Shown here piece by piece: positions 1 through 8,612 of a stretch of DNA of 64,000 nt. The position numbers and the translations under genes are program-made. This DNA is from Novosphingobium piscinae (GTDB taxonomy: Bacteria; Pseudomonadota; Alphaproteobacteria; Sphingomonadales; Sphingomonadaceae): the NCBI RefSeq assembly GCF_014230355.1, contig NZ_JACLAX010000012.1, forward strand, positions 1 through 64,000, read 5' to 3'. The number at the start of each line of letters is the position of its first letter. Position 1 is the stretch's first letter. The notes below the pieces were generated by a model, which was given only the letters and a program-made list of their open reading frames with translations, was not told the DNA's origin and did no database searches.

Positions 1-68
1 CGGACGGCGTGCGCGAGCTGCAGAACCGCCGCGTCGAGATCTCCTACGGTCCCGGCTCGGGCATGTAA
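1..68 (+). CDS. C-terminal end of an OmpA-family outer membrane protein (partial)
   Basis: Only the last 21 codons are inside the window; the frame starts at base 3 and ends in TAA at 66-68. The visible peptide contains ELQNRRVEI followed by a short Gly/Pro/Ser tail. The NRRVEI signature is the usual end of the peptidoglycan-binding OmpA/MotB domain, in which the Arg pair lies near the diaminopimelate-binding site. By family knowledge the full protein would anchor the outer membrane to peptidoglycan. The rest of the gene, and therefore any beta-barrel or Pal-type N-terminus, lies upstream and cannot be judged. A strong terminator follows 32 bases downstream. Confidence 0.7.
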   Translation, partial: DGVRELQNRRVEISYGPGSGM

Positions 69-100
69 GGTTCGCTTCGGCGAACAAGCCAACACCCAAA

Positions 101-131
101 GGGGCCGGAGCAATCCGGCCCCTTTTTCTTT
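101..131 (+). terminator. Rho-independent terminator after the OmpA-type gene
   Basis: A perfect 9-bp stem (GGGGCCGGA at 101-109 with TCCGGCCCC at 114-122) closes a GCAA tetraloop and is followed by TTTTTCTTT. On the other strand the hairpin is followed only by TTT, so it may also stop prs transcription weakly. Between it and the prs stop (132-357) I see no gene. Confidence 0.9.
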
Positions 132-357
132 GCCCGGGCGCAGCAGGCGGGGCCTGGGTTCGGCAGTTGCGGCGTCGGACGGGAACGCGGGGGATCACGG
201 AGCGCGCGCGCCAGCTCATGGCGGCGCCTGGCCGTGACGCCCGGAGTCCGGCCAGTCTGGGTCCGGGCACGCGCGCGCCCACAGGGGCGCGAGACGCCCG
301 GCAATCCGGCCTTACTGCAAGGGAACGCCGCCGGACGGAGCCGCAGCGTGCCGCGGT

Positions 358-1293
358 TCAGTCGAACAGCGAGCTGACCGAGCTTTCGTCGGCGATGCGG
401 CGGATGGCCTCGCCGATCAGCGGCGCGATCGTCAGGATCCGCACGCGGTCCGAGGCCACGGTGGCCTCGGTCGGGAGGATGGTGTCGGTGATGACCAGCT
501 CCTTGAGCGCCGAGCCGTTGACCCGGGCCACGGCAGCGCCCGACAGCACGCCGTGGGTGATATAGGCGGTCACGCTGGCCGCCCCGGCATCCATCAGCGC
601 CTGGGCGGCGTTGCACAGGGTGCCGCCGGAATCGATGATGTCGTCGATCAGGATGCAGGCGCGGCCCTTCACATCACCGATGATATTCATGACCTCGGAC
701 TGACCGGGCCGGTCACGGCGCTTGTCGACGATCGCCAGCGGGGCGTTGTCGAGCCGCTTGGCCAGCGCGCGCGCGCGCACCACGCCGCCCACGTCGGGCG
801 ACACGACCATCAGCTGCTGGTGGCCGTAGCGGGCCTGGATGTCAGCGGCCATGACCGGCGCCGCGTAGAGGTTGTCGGTCGGGATGTCGAAGAAGCCTTG
901 GATCTGCCCGGCGTGGAGATCGACCGCGAGCACGCGGTCAGCCCCCGCCTTCGTGATCAGGTTGGCGACCAGCTTGGCGGAGATCGGTGTACGCGGGCCG
1001 GGCTTGCGGTCCTGCCGGGCATAGCCGAAATAGGGGACAACCGCGGTGATCCGCTTGGCCGACGCGCGCCGCAGCGCGTCGATGCAGATCAGCAGTTCCA
1101 TCAGGTTGTCGTTGGCCGGGTAACTGGTCGACTGGACGACGAAGACGTCCTCGCCGCGCACGTTCTGGTGGATCTCGACGAAGACCTCCTCGTCGGCGAA
1201 GCGCCGTACGCTGGCATCGGTCAGCGGGATCTCGAGGTAGCCTGCGATGGCCCGTGCCAGGGGCAGGTTGCTGTTGCCGGCCAAGATCTTCAT
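358..1293 (-). CDS. prs: Ribose-phosphate pyrophosphokinase (PRPP synthetase)
   Basis: Makes phosphoribosyl pyrophosphate from ribose 5-phosphate and ATP, the cytoplasmic precursor for purines, pyrimidines, His, Trp and NAD. The 311-residue product has the normal class I length. It starts [13 protein letters not shown], carries the ATP-binding segment with FGYARQDRK, the metal-binding [12 protein letters not shown] stretch and, near residue 215, the PRPP loop DDIIDSGGT. The family signature is intact, so I expect an active enzyme. It lies 115 bases downstream of glpX on the same strand; the spacing allows either its own promoter or readthrough. Downstream is a gene-poor 226-base stretch up to the terminator of the convergent OmpA-type gene. 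Confidence 0.97.
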   Translation of the reverse strand: MKILAGNSNLPLARAIAGYLEIPLTDASVRRFADEEVFVEIHQNVRGEDVFVVQSTSYPANDNLMELLICIDALRRASAKRITAVVPYFGYARQDRKPGPRTPISAKLVANLITKAGADRVLAVDLHAGQIQGFFDIPTDNLYAAPVMAADIQARYGHQQLMVVSPDVGGVVRARALAKRLDNAPLAIVDKRRDRPGQSEVMNIIGDVKGRACILIDDIIDSGGTLCNAAQALMDAGAASVTAYITHGVLSGAAVARVNGSALKELVITDTILPTEATVASDRVRILTIAPLIGEAIRRIADESSVSSLFD

Positions 1294-1408
1294 CGTGCTT
1301 CCCTCATCCTGTCCCGCCAGGACCCCCCACCGGGCCGCCGAGCCTCTAGCCGAGCGTCACCGAATTGCAACATCGCGCTGCCCGGCAGCGGGGAAAAGCG
1401 CCCCCCGC

Positions 1409-2389
1409 TCAGCCCTGCTTGCGCCGCTCGCCGCGGACCCAGCGCACCGTGCCCGAACTGGCCCGCATCACGACGCTCTCGGTGGTCATGACGCCGTTCT
1501 TGTGGCGCTTGACGCCCTTGAGCAGCGAGCCGTCGGTCACCCCGGTGGCGGCGAAGATGCAATCGCCCATCGCCAGCTCGTCGCGGGTGTAGATCTTGTT
1601 GAGGTCGGTGATCCCCCACTTCAACGCCCGGCTGCGCTCCTCGTCGTTGCGGAACAGCAAGCGGCCATTGAACTGCCCGCCCACGCAGCGCAGCGCCGCC
1701 GCGGCGAGCACGCCCTCCGGGGCGCCGCCCGTGCCCATGTAAAGGTCGATCGTCGTGTCCTCGTTGGTCACCGCGATGACCCCGGCGACATCGCCGTCAC
1801 CGATCAGCACGACCCCGCAGCCTAGCGCGCGCAGTTCGGCGATCAGTTCGGCATGGCGCGGGCGGTCCAGCACGCAGACGATGATCTCGCTCGGCTCGAC
1901 CCCCTTCGCTGCCGCCACGGCGCGGACGTTCTCGCTCGGCGACTTCGCGAGGCTGATGATGCCCTCAGGATAGCCCGGGCCGACCGCCAGCTTCTCCATG
2001 TAGACGTCGGGCGCGTTGAGCAGGTTGCCCTCCTCGGCGCAGGCCAGCACGGCCAGCGCGTTCGGCCCGGCCTTGGCGGTGATCGTGGTGCCTTCCAGCG
2101 GATCGAGCGCGATGTCGATGCGCGGGCCGGTGCCCTGGGCGCCGCCCACCTTTTCGCCGATGAACAGCATCGGTGCCTCGTCGCGCTCACCCTCGCCGAT
2201 CACCACGGTGCCGTCGATCGCCAGCTCGTCGAAGGCGGCGCGCATCGCCTCGACGGCGGCGGCATCGGCAGCCTTCTCGTCCCCGCGCCCGACCAGCGAA
2301 GAGGCGGCGATCGCGGCGGCCTCGGTCACACGGACCATTTCGAGCACGAGTACGCGATCGAGGACGCTGCTGGCGGGAGTGCTGGTCAT
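1409..2389 (-). CDS. glpX: Class II fructose-1,6-bisphosphatase
   Basis: GlpX-type phosphatase hydrolysing fructose 1,6-bisphosphate to fructose 6-phosphate in gluconeogenesis. The frame stays open well upstream, but I place the start at the ATG at 2389 (MTSTPASSVLDRVLVLEMV): it follows an AGGGG ribosome site and gives 326 residues, typical of the family, while the upstream extension is Arg-rich shadow sequence. The metal/phosphate motifs GEGERDEAPML and DPLEGTT are present, as is the late DLYMGTGGAPEGVL segment. In many alphaproteobacteria glpX directly follows hom; here a gene on the opposite strand sits between them. Confidence 0.95.
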   Translation of the reverse strand: MTSTPASSVLDRVLVLEMVRVTEAAAIAASSLVGRGDEKAADAAAVEAMRAAFDELAIDGTVVIGEGERDEAPMLFIGEKVGGAQGTGPRIDIALDPLEGTTITAKAGPNALAVLACAEEGNLLNAPDVYMEKLAVGPGYPEGIISLAKSPSENVRAVAAAKGVEPSEIIVCVLDRPRHAELIAELRALGCGVVLIGDGDVAGVIAVTNEDTTIDLYMGTGGAPEGVLAAAALRCVGGQFNGRLLFRNDEERSRALKWGITDLNKIYTRDELAMGDCIFAATGVTDGSLLKGVKRHKNGVMTTESVVMRASSGTVRWVRGERRKQG

Positions 2390-2595
2390 CGGAATCCCCT
2401 GTTCAAGTGAGGCGACCGGCGGCGGTCGCCTGGCCCGGCGCATAGACAGGCGGCATGACGCTGTCGAGGGGCGCTGTCGAGGGGGCGGCCAGGGGGAGCG
2501 GCCGGGGCGCGCGGTCGGCGGTGGTTGTGGCCGTGCCGATTGCAGGCGTCTGGCCTCTCGCCTTGGCGCGGCCCCGGCCCTACAAGGTTTCGGTG

Positions 2596-3156
2596 ATGCG
2601 GGAGCGGAAGGGACGGGGGCCTCGAGCCCGGGCCAGCGGGACAGCGGCTGCGGACCGCCGGTGCGGCGAATCGGCGTCCGGTCGCTCGTGGGCCAGTCTG
2701 ACGCAGCGCTGCCTGACGCTGCTCTGCCTGACCCTGCTCGGCGCGGCGCCCGGCCGCGCCCAACCGGCGCCGCCGGCAGCCGAATCACCCCCGCCCGACG
2801 ATGCCGCGATCGCCGCCGGCCTGATGATCTCTCCGACTGCGGCCGCCCGGCAGCGCCGCGCGGCCTGCGTCCAGGCGCGCAGCCAGGGCGAGATCGTCGT
2901 CTGCGGGGCTGATCGCGGCGAGGCATGGCGCGTGCCCTCCATCACCGACAGCGAGCCGGATTCGCGCGAGGGCCGTGACACCGGCGTGCCGACGGCACCG
3001 AATGTCAGCAGCCTGCCCGACTGCAAGATCGTCAAGTGCCACGGCTTCGGCCGGGTGCCACCGCCGGTCTATGTGGTCGATTTCAGCAAGCTGCCGCCGG
3101 CCCCGGCGGGATCCGACGCCGATCGCATCGCCAAGGGCGAGATTCCCGCCCCCTGA
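2596..3156 (+). CDS. Small secreted protein of unknown function with four cysteines
   Basis: I do not recognise a named family. The product (186 residues from the ATG at 2596, preceded by an AAGG) has a basic N-terminus, then a hydrophobic run (LTQRCLTLLCLTLLGAAPGRA) that looks like a signal peptide ending about residue 50, and a Pro-rich mature part. The mature region has four Cys in a pattern CVQA...VVCG...DCKIVKCHGFG, which could form two periplasmic disulfides. The N-terminal 30 residues are low complexity, so the true start may be further downstream, closer to the hydrophobic segment. It lies on the plus strand between glpX and hom and ends four bases from the convergent hom stop. Confidence 0.55.
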   Translation: MRERKGRGPRARASGTAAADRRCGESASGRSWASLTQRCLTLLCLTLLGAAPGRAQPAPPAAESPPPDDAAIAAGLMISPTAAARQRRAACVQARSQGEIVVCGADRGEAWRVPSITDSEPDSREGRDTGVPTAPNVSSLPDCKIVKCHGFGRVPPPVYVVDFSKLPPAPAGSDADRIAKGEIPAP

Positions 3157-3160
3157 CCGC

Positions 3161-4468
3161 TCAGCTGCCCAGCAGCTGCATCACCAGCGGGGGCTGCGCC
3201 AGGCTGGGCGAACCGTCGAGCAGCCGCAGCGCCTCGGTTACGGCGCTTTCGGGGCCCTCGTGGGTGACCATGGCCACCAGCACCTCGCCGTCGGCTCCGG
3301 CGCGGCCCTTCTGGATCAGGCTTTCGATCGACACCCCGGCATCGCGCATGGCTGCCGTGATCTCGGCCAGCACGCCCGGCCGGTCGGCGACGATGAAGCG
3401 GATATAGGCACGCCCGCGACGGTGGCCCGAGGGGGCCGGGGGCAGCGCCTCGAGCTCGGCCACCGGGACCGAGAAGGGCGCGCCGATCTCGCCCCGGGCG
3501 ATGTCGATCAGGTCGGCCACCACGGCGCTTGCGGTCGGGCCGTCGCCGGCGCCGGCGCCCTGGAACAGCAGCCGGCCGGAGAAGTTGCCCTCGGCGACCA
3601 CGGCATTGGTCGCGCCGTCGACATGGGCGAGCGGATGGTCGAACGGGACGAGGTGCGGTTGAACCCGCTGGAACAGGCGGCAGGTCCCTTCGGCCCAGTC
3701 AGGCTCGGCCACGCCGATCAGGCGGATCACGTAGCCAAGCGAATCGGCCTGGGCGATATCGGCAGCGAGCAGCCGGGCGATCCCGGTGGTATCGACCGCG
3801 GCGAAATCGATCCGCGCGCCGAAGGCGATCGCGGCCAGGATCGCCAGCTTGTGCGCCGCGTCGGTGCCCTCGATGTCGAAGGTCGGGTCGGCTTCGGCAT
3901 AGCCGCGCGCCTGGGCCTCGGCGAGCACGTCGGCGAAATCGCGGCCGGTGTCCTCCATGGTCGAGAGGATGAAATTGCAGGTGCCGTTGAGGATGCCATA
4001 GACCCGCTCGAAGGCATTGGCCGCAGCGCCTTCGCGCAGGCCCTTGATCACCGGGATGCCGCCCGCGACCGCCGCCTCGAACTTCAGCGCGACCTTGGCC
4101 GCCTCGGCCTTGGCGGCCAGTTCGAGACCATGGTGGGCGATCATCGCCTTGTTCGCGGTGACGAAGGCCTTGCCGGCCTCGATCGTGGTGCGGGCACAGG
4201 CCAGCGCCGGGCCGTCCGACCCGCCGACCAGCTCGACCACCACATCCACATCGGGGCGCTCGCCGAGGACGATCATGTCGTCTTCCCAGGCATAGGGGGT
4301 CAGGTCGAGGCCGCGCTTCTTGCTGCGGTCGCGCGCGCTGATCGCGGTGATCGTGATCGGCCGCCCGGCCCGCCGCGCGATCAGTGCGGCGTTGGTCTCG
4401 ATCAGGCGGATGACGCCGGCACCGACAGTTCCCAGTCCAGCGAGCGCGATGCGTAGTGGTTCGGCCAT
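3161..4468 (-). CDS. hom: Homoserine dehydrogenase with C-terminal ACT domain
   Basis: Reduces aspartate semialdehyde to homoserine, the branch point to Thr and Met. The ATG at 4468 (MAEPLRIALAGLGTVGAGV) is preceded by AAGAGGTGAAC, a strong ribosome site, and is preferred over the GTG five codons upstream. The 435 residues comprise an NAD(P)-binding fold with GLGTVGAG near residue 10, the catalytic domain with GGIPVIKGLREG and ILNGTCNFILSTM, and an ACT domain near residues 355-435 (FIVADRPGVLAEITAAM) that normally senses threonine. It is a monofunctional enzyme with no aspartokinase fusion. The next gene upstream on this strand starts 68 bases away and has an unrelated product. Confidence 0.96.
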   Translation of the reverse strand: MAEPLRIALAGLGTVGAGVIRLIETNAALIARRAGRPITITAISARDRSKKRGLDLTPYAWEDDMIVLGERPDVDVVVELVGGSDGPALACARTTIEAGKAFVTANKAMIAHHGLELAAKAEAAKVALKFEAAVAGGIPVIKGLREGAAANAFERVYGILNGTCNFILSTMEDTGRDFADVLAEAQARGYAEADPTFDIEGTDAAHKLAILAAIAFGARIDFAAVDTTGIARLLAADIAQADSLGYVIRLIGVAEPDWAEGTCRLFQRVQPHLVPFDHPLAHVDGATNAVVAEGNFSGRLLFQGAGAGDGPTASAVVADLIDIARGEIGAPFSVPVAELEALPPAPSGHRRGRAYIRFIVADRPGVLAEITAAMRDAGVSIESLIQKGRAGADGEVLVAMVTHEGPESAVTEALRLLDGSPSLAQPPLVMQLLGS

Positions 4469-4535
4469 GTTCACCTCTTTCACCGCGCGCCCCTAGGCCA
4501 GCCCGGCGCGAAAGGCCAGTGCCCCGGCGTGCCGC

Positions 4536-5546
4536 TCAGCCGCGGCTGCGCGGGCAGGGGCCCAGCGCGGCGAGGACCAGGCGGTAGTCGGCCTCGGCCT
4601 GGGTTCGATCAGCCGCACTGGCCGACACGTGAGCCTGGGCGGGCAACCGCGGCGGCAGGAAGCAGGCCAGCCGGTACCACTCCAGCGTCTCGGGCGCGGG
4701 CGGCTCGCCCCGGGCATCGAGCACTTCGGAGAACGACACGCTCCAGCGCGGCGAGGCGCCGGGACGGCGGACCACGCTGATCGACGCGGGCTCGCCATCG
4801 GCGGTGGCGAGGAACAGCTGGGTCTCGCCCTCCCCGGCGAGGGTCCCGGACACGTGAATCGCCTCGCGCACGCCGCCAATCCGCGGCGGGGCGTCAGGGG
4901 CGAGCAGCGCGGCCAGCACGCCCTTGAGCCGCGTCTCGAGCTCGGCCGACCAGGCCACCTCGCCATCGGGCGCCACCAGCTGGAGCTCGCCAGGGCGGGC
5001 CGGGTTGGTCCGGGCGAACAGGACCACGTCGCCCTTGGCGCGCTTGGGCAGCTTGCCCTTCGCGTCGAGCGGCACGTCGATCAGGTAGCGCAGGGAATCG
5101 CCGGCCTGGTCGGGCCCGGCGATCAGGGCCACGGTGCGCGCCTCGATGTAGAGCCGGGCATGGCCCGGGCGCAGGCCCGGTGCGCGCTCGGCTTCGACCC
5201 GGGTGGCCCCGCGCGGCTTGGCGCGCAGCACCACCGGGGTCCCGTCGGCCAGATCGGCCAGATCGGCGTAGGTGAGTCCGGGGGGCGGTGCCGGCTGTGC
5301 CGCCGATGCAGGTCCCGCCGCTATCGCTACCGATTCGCGATTGCCTGGCACGGCGGCAGGCTGGGCCGCGGCGCGGTCCGCTGCCCCGGCCAGCAGCAGC
5401 ACGCCAAGGAGCGCCGCGGCCCCGCCAGATGCGCCGAAAAGCCCGCCGGGGGCCTGCCCACGGACCCGCATCGGGCCGGGGAAAAGCGCGGCAAAGGCTT
5501 GCAAAAGCGTGAGAATCAGGCGCAATGTAGTCCCACTGCGTGGCAT
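4536..5546 (-). CDS. Putative exported protein of unknown function
   Basis: Not recognised. I start it at the ATG at 5546 because AGGAGG sits seven bases upstream; this gives 336 residues. The N-terminus holds two hydrophobic stretches (LRLILTLLQAFAALFPG and AALLGVLLLAGAADRAAA), the second ending in an AxA-type cleavage site before QPAAV; either a long signal peptide or a wrongly long start is possible. The mature part is mostly beta-like and polar, with the segments LSYADLADL-type repeats around residue 95, YIEARTVALIAGP and YLIDVPLDAKGKLPKRAKGDVVLFART, and two Cys only near the end. It precedes hom on the same strand and faces tonB. Confidence 0.6.
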   Translation of the reverse strand: MPRSGTTLRLILTLLQAFAALFPGPMRVRGQAPGGLFGASGGAAALLGVLLLAGAADRAAAQPAAVPGNRESVAIAAGPASAAQPAPPPGLTYADLADLADGTPVVLRAKPRGATRVEAERAPGLRPGHARLYIEARTVALIAGPDQAGDSLRYLIDVPLDAKGKLPKRAKGDVVLFARTNPARPGELQLVAPDGEVAWSAELETRLKGVLAALLAPDAPPRIGGVREAIHVSGTLAGEGETQLFLATADGEPASISVVRRPGASPRWSVSFSEVLDARGEPPAPETLEWYRLACFLPPRLPAQAHVSASAADRTQAEADYRLVLAALGPCPRSRG

Positions 5547-5886
5547 CAGTCTACCTCCTGGTCGGCGCCGGACGAAACACGTCATTGTGCGTAGTGCAAG
5601 GCGGGCCAATGATTTTGATCCTTGCAGGTGTGAATTGACGGTTAACCCGCGGCAAGCGCGGATTCAGCCGTTGCGTGGGTGGTAACTCGACGTTAAAGCT
5701 CGCGCACAAGCGGCACGCTCGTTCAGGGCGGCCAAACAGACTGAACTGCTCGAAGGCACCCGCCTTCAGCAGTGCCCGGGATACCGGCAGGGTGGAACAT
5801 TCGACTGTCCGATTCCGACGACGACCTCGTCATCGGACTCGGCTGCCCTGGCTGTCCGGGGCATTGTTATGGAGTGATGCGTCTGA
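5547..5886. other. 340-base divergent intergenic region before tonB
   Basis: Holds the promoters of the exported-protein gene (leftward) and of tonB (rightward). A TTGACG at 5635-5640 is a possible -35 for tonB but no convincing -10 follows at 16-18 bases, so I do not call a promoter. The only Shine-Dalgarno-like run before tonB is GGAG at 5871-5874, 12 bases from the ATG. A second ATG at 5877 opens a seven-codon frame that ends at 5900, inside tonB. No coding sequence of convincing composition is seen here. Confidence 0.5.
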
Positions 5887-6540
5887 ATGGCTTACGCTGA
5901 CCAACAGATGAGTGGTAACAAGATTACCGCGCTGATCATCGTTGCACTGATTCACGTCGCCGTCGGTTACGCCTTGGTCACTGGCCTTGCCTATTCGGCA
6001 GCGCAGCAGATCATCAAGAAGGTGACCACGGTCGACATCAAGGAGCCGGAGAAACCGAAGGAGCCGCCGCCGCCGCCGCCGAAGAACGACACGCCGCCTC
6101 CGCCGGTGGTCGCCCCTCCGGTGAAGGTCGACATCGCTCCGGTCGCGCCGCAGATCGAGACCGTCCAGGTCGCGCCTCCGGCCCCGCCGCCGCCGGTGTA
6201 CATCCCGCCGGCACCGGCCGCGCCGCCGCCGCCGCGCTTCACCCCGAAGGGCGCGGCCCCGCGTGGCAATCCGGCGAACTGGGCGACCAGCAACGATTAT
6301 CCGTCGCGCGCCCTGCGCGAGGAGCGTGAAGGCACCACCGGCTTCCGGGTTACGGTGACCGCCGACGGCCGCGTGTCGGACTGCGAGATCACCAGCTCGT
6401 CGGGCAGCCCCGACCTGGACGCGGCGACCTGCGACAACGTCAAGCGCCGGGCGCGCTTCACGCCGGCCACCGATGGTGAGGGCCAGCCGACTGCGGGCTC
6501 CTATGCCAACCGCATCCGCTGGGTCATTCCGAAGGACTGA
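5887..6540 (+). CDS. tonB: TonB energy transducer
   Basis: Links the inner-membrane ExbB/ExbD proton motor to outer-membrane TonB-dependent receptors. The 217-residue product has an N-terminal membrane anchor (ITALIIVALIHVAVGYALVTG, containing the conserved His) about residues 11-31, a periplasm-spanning Pro-rich stretch from about 50 to 120 (long PPPPPP and VAPPAPPPPV runs), and a C-terminal TonB domain from about 135 with FRVTVTADGRVSDCEITSSSG. Two Cys in that domain may pair. The start MAYADQQMSGNK resembles sphingomonad TonB proteins, though the ATG seven codons later is a possible alternative. It heads the exbB-exbD-exbD cluster. Confidence 0.93.
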   Translation: MAYADQQMSGNKITALIIVALIHVAVGYALVTGLAYSAAQQIIKKVTTVDIKEPEKPKEPPPPPPKNDTPPPPVVAPPVKVDIAPVAPQIETVQVAPPAPPPPVYIPPAPAAPPPPRFTPKGAAPRGNPANWATSNDYPSRALREEREGTTGFRVTVTADGRVSDCEITSSSGSPDLDAATCDNVKRRARFTPATDGEGQPTAGSYANRIRWVIPKD

Positions 6541-6621
6541 CGCATCTTCCGGGCGCCGTCCGCGGTGCCCAGCCGGTCAGCCGGCAACTTCGAATCCACC
6601 TTCTCTTGAGAGGACTATCGC

Positions 6622-7389
6622 ATGCTTATCAATCTTCTGGCCGCTGGCGCGAATGCGGCCCCGCAGAACAAGTTCGGCTTCGCCGAAGCGCTGGAGCAGG
6701 GCGGTTTCATCGCCTACGCCACGGTGATCATCCTCGGCGTGATGTCGTTCGGTTCGTTCTTCATCCTGTTCACCAAGTGGTTCGAGCAGAGCAAGATCAT
6801 CCGCCAGGGCCGTGAGCTGCGTCAGAACTTCTGGCGCGCGCCCACGCTGAAGGAAGGCGCCGCCAAGCTCGAGAAGAACAGCGCCTGGCGCCAGCTGGTC
6901 GACGACGGCCTGGCCGCCGAGGAGCAGCACGGCAAGATGCTTGACGCCACCGACGCCCACGAGTGGCTGGTTGGCTCGCTCGCCCGTTCGGAGCAGTCGA
7001 TCAACGCCCGTCTCGCTTCGGGCCTGCCGTTCCTCGCCACCGTCGGCGCGACCTCGCCGTTCATCGGTCTGTTCGGTACCGTGGTCGGCATCTACCGCGC
7101 GCTGATCGCCATCGGCCTCGCCGGTTCGGCCTCGATCGACAAGGTCGCCGGCCCGGTCGGTGAAGCGCTGATCATGACCGCGCTCGGTCTGCTCGTCGCG
7201 GTTCCGGCCGTGCTCGCCTACAACTACCTGCAGGCTCGCAACAAGAGCATTGCCGAGCAGCTCCAGGGCTTCTCGATCGACGTTCTCGCCAACATCAACT
7301 CGAAGGGCGCCGTCAAGCCGGCCGTGCCGGCCGCTCCGGCCGCCAAGCCCGCTCCGGCCAAGCCGGCCGCCGCTCCGGCCAAGCCGTAA
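6622..7389 (+). CDS. exbB: ExbB / MotA-TolQ-type proton channel subunit
   Basis: Inner-membrane subunit that, with ExbD, converts proton motive force into TonB movement. The start has GAGAGGA nine bases upstream. The 255 residues show the expected three membrane segments: about 27-50 (FIAYATVIILGVMSFGSFFILF), then a cytoplasmic loop, then two near 135-160 (LPFLATVGATSPFIGLFGTVVGIY) and 175-200 (ALIMTALGLLVAVPAVLAYNY). The TLGT-like GLFGTVVGI signature is intact. The C-terminal 30 residues are an Ala/Pro/Lys tail (APAAKPAPAKPAAAPAKP), which is unusual length for ExbB and probably disordered. It lies 81 bases after tonB and 107 before the first exbD. Confidence 0.94.
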   Translation: MLINLLAAGANAAPQNKFGFAEALEQGGFIAYATVIILGVMSFGSFFILFTKWFEQSKIIRQGRELRQNFWRAPTLKEGAAKLEKNSAWRQLVDDGLAAEEQHGKMLDATDAHEWLVGSLARSEQSINARLASGLPFLATVGATSPFIGLFGTVVGIYRALIAIGLAGSASIDKVAGPVGEALIMTALGLLVAVPAVLAYNYLQARNKSIAEQLQGFSIDVLANINSKGAVKPAVPAAPAAKPAPAKPAAAPAKP

Positions 7390-7496
7390 GCTGGTGGATC
7401 GGGCGGGGGCCGCTGGTTCCCCGCCCAGCCGGAAGGGGGCGGCTGCGGCATGCCGGCCGGCCCCTCCCCGGCCTGACGACAGGATAGGATGATACT

Positions 7497-8030
7497 ATGG
7501 CGATTTCGACGGGCGGCGGCGGGGCGGAAACCCCCATGTCCGACATCAACACGACCCCGCTGGTGGACGTGATGCTGGTGCTGCTGATCATCTTCCTCAT
7601 CGCGGTTCCGGTCGCGATTCAGACGATCGAAAAGCTGCGCCTCCCGATCATGGTCTCGCAGGAATCGAAGGACAAGGTCGAGAACCTGTTGCTGACCGTC
7701 AGCACGACCGACGATGCCGGTCGCAGCGCCGGTGAGCCGGGCTATGAGGGCGCCTCGCGCAACGGCGAGTGCCGGATCTACTTCAACAACATCACCCCGG
7801 TGGATTCGACCGAACTGCGGGACATGGCCTACAAGCGGCTCGACACCATCGTGAAGCGCGAGGGTGGCCCGGAGGCGCTGCGCGCCAATCCGGAGAAGAT
7901 CCCGCAGGTCCACATCCGCGGCGACGTGAACGCCCCGTGGCGGTGCATTGCCGGCGCGATCTTCAACGTCCAGATCTCGGGTTACCCGACGGTGGGCTTC
8001 ATCTCCAACCCGGTCGATCCGAAGGGTTGA
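7497..8030 (+). CDS. exbD: ExbD-family biopolymer transport protein, first copy
   Basis: Single-span ExbD subunit. It begins MAISTGGGGAETPMSDINTTPLVDVMLVLLIIFLIAVP; the Asp in TTPLVDVMLVLLI is the proton-relay residue of the family. At 177 residues it is longer than the usual 135-150, because the periplasmic domain contains an insert with SAGEPGYEGASRNGECRIYFNN and two Cys. The ribosome site AGGATAGGA lies about eight bases before the ATG. The second exbD follows after 56 bases. The pair suggests a heteromeric ExbD complex rather than a simple duplication, because the periplasmic parts differ strongly. Confidence 0.93.
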   Translation: MAISTGGGGAETPMSDINTTPLVDVMLVLLIIFLIAVPVAIQTIEKLRLPIMVSQESKDKVENLLLTVSTTDDAGRSAGEPGYEGASRNGECRIYFNNITPVDSTELRDMAYKRLDTIVKREGGPEALRANPEKIPQVHIRGDVNAPWRCIAGAIFNVQISGYPTVGFISNPVDPKG

Positions 8031-8086
8031 GGCCGCGGCCTTCATTCCGGGGCCGATGGCCCCAGGCAATTCAGGAGTAACTTCCC

Positions 8087-8542
8087 ATGGCAATGTCAGG
8101 CGGCAAGGATGATGGCTCGCCGATGATGGACATGAACACGACGCCGCTCATCGACGTCATGCTCGTGCTCCTCATCATGTTCATCATCACCATTCCGGTC
8201 GCCACCCACGCGGTCAACATCGACCTGCCTTCGCCCAACCCGCCGCCGACGAACATCATCGTCCAGCCGATCAAGAACAAGGTCGTGCTGACGTATGACA
8301 ACAAGGTGCTGTGGAACGGGCAGCCGATCAACAACGGCCAGCTGGTGGCGCTGCTGCAGCAGACGCTGGCGATGAAGCCGGAGCCCGAGCTCCAGTTCCA
8401 GCCCGAAGCGGGCGCCAGCTATGAACTGGCCGCTTCCGCGCTGAACATCATCAAGGCGTCGGGTGTGACCAAGTTCGGCTTTGTCGGCAACGAGCAGTAC
8501 TCGGAGTTCGGCAAGTCGGCCAACGCGCCGGCGGCCAAGTAA
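8087..8542 (+). CDS. exbD: ExbD-family biopolymer transport protein, second copy
   Basis: Second ExbD in the cluster, 151 residues. It begins MAMSGGKDDGSPMMDMNTTPLIDVMLVLLIMFIITIPV, again with the conserved Asp in the single membrane segment (about residues 19-40), followed by a periplasmic domain with FVGNEQYSEFG near the end. The start follows CAGGAGTAAC. It closes the tonB-exbB-exbD-exbD transcription unit, as shown by the strong terminator 29 bases downstream. Its periplasmic domain is shorter than, and poorly similar to, that of the first copy. Confidence 0.93.
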   Translation: MAMSGGKDDGSPMMDMNTTPLIDVMLVLLIMFIITIPVATHAVNIDLPSPNPPPTNIIVQPIKNKVVLTYDNKVLWNGQPINNGQLVALLQQTLAMKPEPELQFQPEAGASYELAASALNIIKASGVTKFGFVGNEQYSEFGKSANAPAAK

Positions 8543-8570
8543 GCCGCGGGATCTGACCCGGAACGATCGA

Positions 8571-8595
8571 GGGGCGGAGCGATCCGCCCCTTTTT
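8571..8595 (+). terminator. Rho-independent terminator of the tonB cluster
   Basis: GGGGCGGA (8571-8578) pairs perfectly with TCCGCCCC (8583-8590) around a GCGA tetraloop and is followed by TTTTT. It separates the TonB cluster from the convergent helicase gene, whose stop is 18 bases away. Confidence 0.9.
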
Positions 8596-8612
8596 CGTGG
8601 GCGGCGTCTGCC

